NCBI GenBank assembly: GCA_012840625.1
Contig: DUSB01000038.1
Span: 1 to 5,690, forward strand
Length of the DNA: 5,690 nt
Source of the DNA: Syntrophomonadaceae bacterium
Lineage (GTDB): Bacteria > Bacillota > Syntrophomonadia > Syntrophomonadales > Syntrophomonadaceae
Direction: 5' to 3'
Of this stretch, positions 1 through 5,068 are shown in pieces; position 1 is the stretch's first letter; every line of letters starts with the position of its first letter. A program made the position numbers and the translations under genes. The notes beneath the pieces are model-generated. The model saw only the letters and a list, made by a program, of their open reading frames with translations. It made no database searches and was not told the DNA's origin.

Positions 1-39
1 CAGCGTTCGTCCTGAGCCAGGATCAAACTCTCCAATGAA
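1..39 (-). rRNA. 16S ribosomal RNA, 5' end only (partial)
   Basis: Read on the minus strand, the first bases are GGAGAGTTTGATCCTGGCTC followed by AGGACGAACGCTG. This is the nearly universal 5' end of bacterial 16S rRNA and contains the classic 27F primer site. The gene runs off the left edge, so only about 39 nt are present. The mature 5' end is placed near 39 by analogy with Bacillus 16S, which has six bases before GGAGAG; it could be a few bases off. A promoter and leader lie directly upstream, so this is the first gene of an rrn operon. Confidence 0.96.
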
Positions 40-51
40 TTCTTTATTCAT

Positions 52-88
52 CAAAAGTTTGCCCAGCAAATTCGCTGGTTATCTTTTG
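52..88 (-). other. Hairpin in the pre-16S leader
   Basis: CAAAAG (52-57) pairs with CTTTTG (83-88), and inside it CCAGC (63-67) pairs with GCTGG (74-78) around a six-base loop. The two-part stem lies about 12 nt upstream of the mature 16S end. It probably helps shape or process the pre-rRNA. The main processing stem of 16S normally pairs the leader with sequence downstream of the gene, which is outside this window, so this local hairpin may be only part of the structure. Confidence 0.45.
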
Positions 89-123
89 GAATTACAAGTT
101 CCGCACTTCTCGTTCTCTGTTCT

Positions 124-137
124 GTTTTATCAAGAGC
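124..137 (-). promoter_or_regulatory. boxA-like antitermination element of the rrn leader
   Basis: The minus strand reads GCTCTTGATAAAAC, close to the boxA form seen in rrn leaders (GCTCTTTGAAAAC or GCTCTTTAACA). It lies about 25 nt after the predicted transcription start. boxA RNA recruits the NusB/NusE antitermination complex so that RNA polymerase can cross the untranslated rRNA genes without Rho termination. The match is imperfect (one inserted base relative to the Bacillus form), but the position is right. Confidence 0.5.
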
Positions 138-169
138 TGTGTGCTGCATCTCGGTGCCGCACAAATGGT

Positions 170-199
170 ATCATAGCATCTTCGTTAAACAGCTGTCAA
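170..199 (-). promoter_or_regulatory. rRNA operon promoter (sigma-A type)
   Basis: On the minus strand, a perfect -35 box TTGACA (199-194) is followed after 18 bp by TATGAT (175-170). A TG one base before the -10 box gives an extended -10. Upstream (about 200-226) lie A- and T-tracts of the kind that act as an UP element in rrn promoters. Transcription should start near 162-163, giving a leader of about 120 nt before 16S. No second tandem rrn promoter was found in the remaining upstream sequence. Confidence 0.85.
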
Positions 200-278
200 C
201 AATATTTGCAGGATTTTTAAAAAAGTACGCCAGGATACGTGTCTTTGTTAATGCCTATAAATCGGGGTTTACAAGCAT

Positions 279-328
279 AAAAATCGGGCAACCATGCTGA
301 TCTTTGTGATCCATCTTGGCTGCCCGAT
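279..328 (-). terminator. Intrinsic terminator of the iorA-iorB-paaK operon
   Basis: On the minus strand ATCGGGCA (328-321) pairs perfectly with TGCCCGAT (290-283). Further pairing continues inside: CCA with TGG after a mismatch, then GATC with GATC around a five-base loop. The base of the stem runs into five Ts (283-279). It begins 20 nt after the paaK stop codon. It separates the operon from the rRNA promoter, which starts 80 bp further on, and should keep operon transcription from running into the rRNA genes. Confidence 0.85.
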
Positions 329-348
329 CGTATATTAGTTATATTTAA

Positions 349-1635
349 TTAGTCCAGATTACGACGATCATAGACTCGTTTGCTTTTTTTCTCGCTGCGC
401 GGCAGGGTACGGTAAGGTACTACTTCTACATCAGCAATAATATTGATAACAGTTTTAATATTATGCTGAAGTTCCTTGCCGGCTTTGGAGTTAGGCCGTT
501 TGGGATCTTCCTCTATGCGGACTAATACTGTATCTTTACCGCTTTCACGATTTACGATCATCTGATATTCACTGGAAAGACCGGGGGTCATGCGGATAAC
601 ATCTTCCAGTTGCCCCTGGTATACATTGACTCCTTTTATTTTAACCGTATCATCGCTGCGTCCTAATATGCGCCCAATTTGCGGGTAAGGCCGCCCACAT
701 TCACATGATTCCCGTTTAATATAGGTAAGATCATGCGTTCTGTAACGTATAAGCGGCATGCCTTCCTTTACTAAAGTAGTGATAACTAACTCCCCTACCT
801 GTCCGTCAGGTAAAAGCTCACCTGTTTCTGGATCAATGACTTCAAAATACAAATAATCGGGGAAATAATGTATGCCGGTATGGTATTCACAGTCAATCCC
901 AATTCCTGGACCATATACTTCTGTAAGACCATAAATATCATAGCTTTCGATGCCCAGTATATCTTCCATACGCTGCCGCATATTATCACCCCAGCGCTCA
1001 GAACCAAAGACCGCACGACGTAGATGTATTTTATCAAGAATGTTCCTCTGCATAGCCTCTTCAGCCAGCAGCAGTCCATAGGAGGCGGTACCGATTAAAA
1101 CTGTAGCTCGAAGATCCTGCATCATGGCCAGTTGCTTATCAGTATTTCCTGGTCCCATTGGTATAACCATAGCACCAAGTTTTTCACACCCATTTTGAAA
1201 ACCTATGCCAGCTGTCCATAAACCATAACCAGGGGTAACCTGTACACGATCTTTATTGGTAACCCCGGCTATTTGCAGACAGCTAACCATCATCTCGCCC
1301 CAATCTTCAACATCCTGTTGGGTATAAGGAACCACCACGGATTTACCTGTAGTTCCTGAGGTAGAATGAATACGTACAATCTCTTCTTCTGGTACAGCAC
1401 AAAGCGCCAGTGCTTCGTCCTGTCTCAACTCTTCTTTGTCCGTAAAAGGTAAATGTTTTATATCATCTACACTGCGAATATCTTCCCAGCGAATGCCTGC
1501 TGCAGATATTTTCTTCTGATAAAAGCTGGAATGTTCGCGAACACGATCCAATAGCTGGCGCAGTTTTACGGACTGCTTCTCTCTAACCAGAACGGGTGCA
1601 TACTGCTCCCTTTCCAGTCCTAACGCTTGTCTCAT
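349..1635 (-). CDS. paaK: Phenylacetate-CoA ligase family enzyme (aryl-acid:CoA ligase, AMP-forming)
   Basis: A 428-residue adenylate-forming enzyme, the usual length for PaaK. It should convert phenylacetate or indole-3-acetate to the CoA thioester using ATP. Visible motifs are the nucleotide-binding loop STSGTTGK (91-98), the adenylation motif YGLTE (235-239), RYRTHD (297-302) and the hinge region around GRSDD (325-329). The C-terminal LPRSEKKSKR (411-420) holds the expected catalytic lysine, most likely Lys417. CECG (311-314) is a short cysteine pair typical of the family. The ATG lies 5 nt after the iorB stop, and its ribosome binding site GGAGG (1650-1646) is inside the end of iorB, so the genes are co-transcribed and probably translationally coupled. 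The neighbours argue for aryl-acetate substrates, but the exact acid cannot be read from sequence. It is the last gene of the operon. Confidence 0.93.
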   Translation of the reverse strand: MRQALGLEREQYAPVLVREKQSVKLRQLLDRVREHSSFYQKKISAAGIRWEDIRSVDDIKHLPFTDKEELRQDEALALCAVPEEEIVRIHSTSGTTGKSVVVPYTQQDVEDWGEMMVSCLQIAGVTNKDRVQVTPGYGLWTAGIGFQNGCEKLGAMVIPMGPGNTDKQLAMMQDLRATVLIGTASYGLLLAEEAMQRNILDKIHLRRAVFGSERWGDNMRQRMEDILGIESYDIYGLTEVYGPGIGIDCEYHTGIHYFPDYLYFEVIDPETGELLPDGQVGELVITTLVKEGMPLIRYRTHDLTYIKRESCECGRPYPQIGRILGRSDDTVKIKGVNVYQGQLEDVIRMTPGLSSEYQMIVNRESGKDTVLVRIEEDPKRPNSKAGKELQHNIKTVINIIADVEVVPYRTLPRSEKKSKRVYDRRNLD

Positions 1636-1640
1636 CTTTT

Positions 1641-2219
1641 CTATCCCTCCACGTATTCTTTTCCCAGACGAAAGGCCTGTTTATTTAAATCATGCAGTTT
1701 GACGGGCAGCTTGTTTAATAGTTCTTCCATTATAAGATCTGTTTTTATCTCTTGATTGGCTGCTGCAAAAGCCCCCAGCATGACTGCACTAACTGCCTTG
1801 ATGCTTCCTGCCTGGCGGGCAATTTCTAAAGCATCTATAAAAACAGGAGCGCGGCAGTATTCCTGCACATAAGAACGCAGTGTTTCTATATTATACTGGG
1901 ATACACCCAGATAGACCGAAGGTGGAACAATGGTCTGCGTATTGATAATAATACTGGCATCAGGGTCTGCCTTTTCAATATGACGTACTGCTTCTGCCAG
2001 TTCAAAACCTAATAGAACCGAGGCTGACCCATCTGGTATTAGAGGGCCGACTGGTTGACGATGAATGCGCACCTGCGAAACAACAGATCCCTCTCGCTGT
2101 GCCATACCAATGATTTCTGATGTCCGAACCTGCCAACCATCTCGTATGGCTGCATCACCTATGGCTCTGGATGCTAAAACGGTTCCCTGTCCACCAACTC
2201 CACACATGATAATATCCAT
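1641..2219 (-). CDS. iorB: Indolepyruvate:ferredoxin oxidoreductase, beta subunit
   Basis: This 192-residue protein is the small (gamma-domain type) subunit of indolepyruvate:ferredoxin oxidoreductase. With IorA it oxidatively decarboxylates aryl pyruvates to aryl-acetyl-CoA, passing electrons to ferredoxin; the reaction is reversible. The N-terminus has the typical glycine-rich GVGGQGTVLASRAI (7-20), followed by GMAQREGSVVSQVRI (38-52), both hallmarks of the family. No Fe-S motif is present, as expected for this subunit. The ATG overlaps the iorA stop by one base (TAATG). A strong site AAGGAGG (2235-2229) sits 9 nt before it, inside the end of iorA, indicating coupled translation and near-equal subunit amounts. 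The length is normal and the frame is intact. Confidence 0.95.
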   Translation of the reverse strand: MDIIMCGVGGQGTVLASRAIGDAAIRDGWQVRTSEIIGMAQREGSVVSQVRIHRQPVGPLIPDGSASVLLGFELAEAVRHIEKADPDASIIINTQTIVPPSVYLGVSQYNIETLRSYVQEYCRAPVFIDALEIARQAGSIKAVSAVMLGAFAAANQEIKTDLIMEELLNKLPVKLHDLNKQAFRLGKEYVEG

Positions 2220-4036
2220 TATGCGTTCCCTCCTTCAATGGCATCAAAGGGACACACTGCTTTGCATAATCCACAGCCTACACAAGTATCCATTACCAAT
2301 GGAAGCTTCCCTTTTTCTCCTACCAGGGCTGGACAGCCAATTTCGGTAACACAGAGACCGCATTCTTTGCATTGTTCAGCTATAATACGTATTGGCTTGC
2401 GTTCTTTGTTGACACTAGGCAGATTAACACAGGGACTCTTCATTATAACAACGGAGACTCCATCATAGGCCAGAGCCTCCCGCACAGTTTGTACCGCCAG
2501 ATCCAGATCACCTGGATCAACTGTTTTATACCAGCGAACCCCAAACCCCTCTAAGACGCTTTCAATATTTAACGCTTCAACTGCCTCGCCCATGGCTGTT
2601 ATGCCTGTCCCCGGATGAGGTTGAAACCCTGTCATGGCAGTAGTACTGTTATCCAAAACCACCAATGTTAATGGATATTGATTGTAAACTGCATTAACTA
2701 CCCCGGGAAGACCGGAATGGTAAAAGGTTGAATCTCCTAATACTGCTATGCTCTTTCTACCTGGCTCAGCCCGGCCAATACCTTGAGCTTGAGTAATGGC
2801 TGCTCCCATGCACAGGCAGGTGTCCACCGCCGACAAAGGAGGCATCATACCCAGGGTGTAACAACCAATATCACCCGTAAAGACTATATCGGATTTTTTC
2901 CCGGCTGCTTTACGGATAGCATAAAACGAGGCACGATGCGGACAACCTGCAGATAATATGGGGGTTCTAACTGGAAGCTCAGGTTTAGACGCGGTCACAG
3001 ATGTGACAGGCTCTCGCCCCTGCCATCTGCAGATAGCCTCTTCTACTGCATTTACATTCAGTTCACCTACACCGGAAACGCAATGATCAAGTTTTCCACT
3101 TACGCACACCGCCAGTCCGTTTATCCCCAACAGGCGCAGCAGGTGGTCTTCCACCACCGCATCCTGTTCTTCAACCACCAAAATATGCTGTTTGTTTTTT
3201 ACAAAATCCAAAACTATATTATCTGGAAACGGATAAGGGGTACCGATCTTCATAAGCGGTAGATCCAGATCCAGTCTTTTTATCGCTTCAGCAACATATT
3301 GGTAACTTACTCCGGAACAGATGATGCCTTCATTATAATCACGATCCGGGTTTTCACCCACAATATAATTGAATTCCGAATCACAAAAACACTGCCCTAA
3401 TTCATCCAGCGTTTTTAAAAGCTCACCATGCTTACGATACGATACCGGCGGAAAGATGACCCAGTCATCTTTTTCAAAATGAGCCTGAATCGATACCGGG
3501 GACACAAGCGGCATGTCAACATCCTGTCCTGCATGACATACCCGTGTTGTGGGCCGGATGATAACCGGCAAATGATATTTTTCCGATATATCAAAGGCTT
3601 GCATAGTCATTGCCATGGCTTCCTGAGGATCAGATGGATCCAGCACCGGAACCTTGGCGAAGGCTGCAAAATGCCGTGTATCCTGTTCGGTCTGCGAGCT
3701 ATGCGGTCCTGGATCATCTGCTACCACCAAAACCAAACCGCCTTTTACACCCAGATAGGTTCCGGATAATAAGGGGTCGGCTGCTACATTTAATCCCACC
3801 TGTTTCATAGACACCAGACTGCGCGCTCCGCTTATGGCAGCTCCATAAGCAAGCTCCAGGGCTACCTTTTCATTGACACACCATTCAGCATAGTAACCAT
3901 ACTCACTGGCGTGCTCCGCCAGGGTAGTAAATACTTCTGTAGAAGGAGTTCCCGGATAGGCGCTTACTACGTTTACTCCTGCTGCAATCGCTCCCCAGGC
4001 AATAGCCTCATTCCCAAGCATTAACACCTTGCTCAA
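2219..4036 (-). CDS. iorA: Indolepyruvate:ferredoxin oxidoreductase, alpha subunit
   Basis: From the TTG start this is 605 residues, the normal IorA length. It is the catalytic, cytoplasmic subunit that binds thiamine diphosphate and carries Fe-S clusters. The order seen is: an N-terminal pyrimidine-binding domain starting LGNEAIAWG (7-15) with YPGTPSTE (27-34); a central domain; GCPHR (364-368); the TPP/Mg motif GDSTFYHSG (434-442) with Asn463; and a C-terminal ferredoxin-like domain. Cluster cysteines are C556, C559, C562 and C568, then C585, C588, C591 and C595. The TTG start is chosen because GGAGG lies 9 nt upstream and the protein then begins exactly where the family does. An in-frame ATG at 4117 would add 27 residues encoded by the leader terminator, which is unlikely. 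It is the first gene of the operon, with its own promoter and a structured leader suggesting attenuation control. Confidence 0.96.
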   Translation of the reverse strand: MSKVLMLGNEAIAWGAIAAGVNVVSAYPGTPSTEVFTTLAEHASEYGYYAEWCVNEKVALELAYGAAISGARSLVSMKQVGLNVAADPLLSGTYLGVKGGLVLVVADDPGPHSSQTEQDTRHFAAFAKVPVLDPSDPQEAMAMTMQAFDISEKYHLPVIIRPTTRVCHAGQDVDMPLVSPVSIQAHFEKDDWVIFPPVSYRKHGELLKTLDELGQCFCDSEFNYIVGENPDRDYNEGIICSGVSYQYVAEAIKRLDLDLPLMKIGTPYPFPDNIVLDFVKNKQHILVVEEQDAVVEDHLLRLLGINGLAVCVSGKLDHCVSGVGELNVNAVEEAICRWQGREPVTSVTASKPELPVRTPILSAGCPHRASFYAIRKAAGKKSDIVFTGDIGCYTLGMMPPLSAVDTCLCMGAAITQAQGIGRAEPGRKSIAVLGDSTFYHSGLPGVVNAVYNQYPLTLVVLDNSTTAMTGFQPHPGTGITAMGEAVEALNIESVLEGFGVRWYKTVDPGDLDLAVQTVREALAYDGVSVVIMKSPCVNLPSVNKERKPIRIIAEQCKECGLCVTEIGCPALVGEKGKLPLVMDTCVGCGLCKAVCPFDAIEGGNA

Positions 4037-4045
4037 CTTATTGCA

Positions 4046-4050
4046 CCTCC
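4046..4050 (-). promoter_or_regulatory. Ribosome binding site that sets the iorA TTG start
   Basis: GGAGG on the minus strand, followed by TGCAATAAG and then TTG at 4036. The 9-nt spacing is ideal. This site decides in favour of TTG over the in-frame ATG at 4117. It lies only two bases after the U-rich tail of the leader terminator, so any transcript that reads through the terminator is immediately ready for translation. Confidence 0.85.
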
Positions 4051-4052
4051 AG

Positions 4053-4085
4053 AAAAAGAAAATCGGATCGAGGAAAGCCGATCCG
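4053..4085 (-). terminator. Leader terminator (attenuator candidate) upstream of iorA
   Basis: On the minus strand CGGATCG (4085-4079) pairs perfectly with CGATCCG (4070-4064) around an eight-base loop. It is followed by ATTTTCTTTTT (4063-4053). Five of seven pairs are G-C. It lies about 70 nt after the predicted transcription start and directly before the iorA ribosome binding site, so it sits inside the operon's own leader rather than after a gene. This is where an attenuator is expected. It would also stop transcripts arriving from yunB. The loop-side bases CTTTCCTC (4077-4070) can pair instead with GAGAAGAG of the upstream repeat (4115-4108; six Watson-Crick pairs, one G-U pair and one mismatch), a possible antiterminator. 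Confidence 0.72.
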
Positions 4086-4102
4086 TTAATTAACAAACCA
4101 AG

Positions 4103-4144
4103 CTCATCTCTTCTCATCTAACCTCTACTCATCTCATCTTTCTC
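4103..4144 (-). promoter_or_regulatory. NAG-triplet repeat array, candidate TRAP (MtrB) RNA-binding site
   Basis: Transcribed on the minus strand, nine NAG triplets are present. They are GAG (4144), AAG (4140), GAG (4135), GAG (4130), GAG (4125), UAG (4120), GAG (4115), GAG (4110) and GAG (4105). The last eight are each separated by exactly two bases, while the spacer bases vary (AU, AU, UA, GU, AU, AA, AU). TRAP, the tryptophan-activated regulator of Bacillus trp genes, binds rows of GAG/UAG triplets with 2-3 nt spacers, one triplet per subunit of its ring. The array starts about 11 nt after the predicted start site and ends 17 nt before the leader terminator. No mtrB gene is in the window, so the regulator is inferred. 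Confidence 0.62.
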
Positions 4145-4161
4145 TTTATTCAGTTAGATTT

Positions 4162-4190
4162 ATTTTACCATCTGGGTTTCAAGCTGTAAA
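4162..4190 (-). promoter_or_regulatory. Promoter of the iorA-iorB-paaK operon (sigma-A type)
   Basis: On the minus strand TTTACA (4190-4185) is followed after exactly 17 bp by TAAAAT (4167-4162). TGG directly before the -10 box makes an extended -10 (TGnTAAAAT). Each box differs from consensus at one base. Transcription would start near the A at 4155, giving a leader of about 119 nt before the iorA start codon. The leader holds the NAG repeats and the terminator hairpin. Confidence 0.7.
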
Positions 4191-4238
4191 TCTTCATTTT
4201 TAGTAGCAATAATGAATTCGGAAATATCCCTTTCCTCG

Positions 4239-4255
4239 GTTAAAAGTCTTTTAAC
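4239..4255. repeat. Near-perfect palindrome at the end of yunB
   Basis: GTTAAAAG, one base, CTTTTAAC: an eight-base inverted repeat with a single central base, overlapping the last base of the yunB stop codon. In RNA it could hardly fold with such a small loop, and it has no T-tract, so it is not a normal intrinsic terminator. It lies about 50 bp upstream of the iorA -35 box, where it could be a protein-binding site. Its function is unknown. Confidence 0.4.
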
Positions 4256-4929
4256 TAGTTTTTCTGAGATGCTTTATCTTGATTTTTTTCTAGCGCTTCA
4301 CCCATACCTTGAAACTGCACATAGGTATCCGGAACCCTTCCTACGATAATGGTTTCAGCCAGTGGAACACTGGTGGCTACATCGATATCCCGATCTACAA
4401 AAGGAACGGCAATACGTATAGTGCTGCTAATATCCAAACAAATAAGATGAAGGGTTTGATTAATACCAGCCTGTTCAAGGCGATTATGAACCTTAACTTT
4501 TACCTGCCCTGCCGGAATCATACGCACCGAGATCTTCGGTCCATAACCAGCTAAAAAACGCAATCCGCTTACCTGCCCTAAAGGAATGCGAATTTGTTCT
4601 TCTTCGAGCTGACTCATGCCGCGAGCTACTTCAGCAATGGTCTGAGCAATGACACGATTTAGTTCGCTGGTATTAGCCTGTATCATCACAATCTGCCCCT
4701 CATCATCTTTGTGTATTTTTACAATGTCATCATAGTCGGTACCTGATACCACCTTCTCATTGACCACCTCATTGATTAGTTCCATGCTTTTGAGCTGAGC
4801 ATTGGATTGAGCCAATTCTAAAATACTGGCTTTAATGCGCAGATCTATAAGAAAAGACGAAACCACGATGATGCCAATGAATACTATGAACAGAACTTTT
4901 TTCCTGTTATACAGGAAAATCCCTCCCAT
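4255..4929 (-). CDS. yunB: Sporulation protein YunB
   Basis: A 224-residue protein from the chosen ATG. After a short basic N-terminus (NRKK, 8-11) it has one membrane segment (about 12-30), then a soluble domain probably outside the membrane. YunB-type sequence includes EVARG (100-104), IPLGQVSG (115-122), AGYGP (127-131), GINQT (155-159) and VPLAETIIVGRVPDTY (188-203). In Bacillus subtilis YunB is made in the mother cell under sigma-E and is needed for proper spore formation; its biochemical role is unknown. The start is uncertain. The ORF extends in frame to an ATG at 4983, with no ribosome binding site there. AAAGGAG (4954-4948) is 18 nt from the ATG at 4929, which is long. GGGAGG (4927-4922) would instead suit a rare CTG at 4914. 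The gene ends 65 bp before the iorA -35 box, with no clear terminator of its own. Confidence 0.88.
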   Translation of the reverse strand: MGGIFLYNRKKVLFIVFIGIIVVSSFLIDLRIKASILELAQSNAQLKSMELINEVVNEKVVSGTDYDDIVKIHKDDEGQIVMIQANTSELNRVIAQTIAEVARGMSQLEEEQIRIPLGQVSGLRFLAGYGPKISVRMIPAGQVKVKVHNRLEQAGINQTLHLICLDISSTIRIAVPFVDRDIDVATSVPLAETIIVGRVPDTYVQFQGMGEALEKNQDKASQKN

Positions 4930-5016
4930 CCTGATGATTACACTTATCTCCTTTGTGTAACTATTTATATGAGAAACATTCACATAAGGTGCCTATTGTT
5001 AATATATTGTTTTCTT

Positions 5017-5045
5017 TTGAAAAGATCGCTTACTTGCGCTACCAT
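5017..5045 (+). promoter_or_regulatory. Possible gltX promoter
   Basis: TTGAAA (5017-5022), a 17-bp spacer, then TACCAT (5040-5045). The -35 box matches consensus at five of six bases, the -10 box at four of six. Transcription would begin near 5052, only a few bases before the gltX ribosome binding site, so the leader is too short for a T-box riboswitch. The weak -10 box makes this a tentative call. Confidence 0.4.
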
Positions 5046-5068
5046 AGAAAAGCAAAGGAGTGACGTCG

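Noticed and set aside
35..220. Plus-strand ORF of 61 codons across the rRNA leader
   Set aside because: It lies opposite the rrn promoter and leader, has no ribosome binding site and resembles no protein.
230..275. A second tandem rrn promoter upstream (TTGTAA with a downstream AT-rich box)
   Set aside because: No acceptable -10 box occurs at 16-18 bp from the candidate -35 box.
795..1079. Minus-strand ORF of 94 codons inside paaK
   Set aside because: It overlaps a well-supported ligase gene in another frame and has no recognisable protein features; it is a shadow ORF.
4034..4117. A leader peptide with aromatic codons (FFFW) controlling iorA by ribosome stalling
   Set aside because: The aromatic codons come from the terminator U-tract and the ribosome binding site, lie after the hairpin, and are in frame with iorA with no stop. 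Classic attenuation needs the codons before the hairpin in a separate peptide.
4103..4144. The CTC/GAG repeat as a simple pentanucleotide microsatellite or CRISPR-like repeat
   Set aside because: The AG of each triplet is invariant while spacers differ, unlike slippage repeats, and the unit is far too short for CRISPR.
4037..4155. T-box or metabolite riboswitch in the iorA leader
   Set aside because: The leader is only about 119 nt, and no T-box core or known aptamer motif was recognised. The repeat array plus terminator explains the space better.
4984..5068. T-box leader for gltX
   Set aside because: Fewer than 90 bases lie between the genes, with no T-box consensus and no terminator hairpin.
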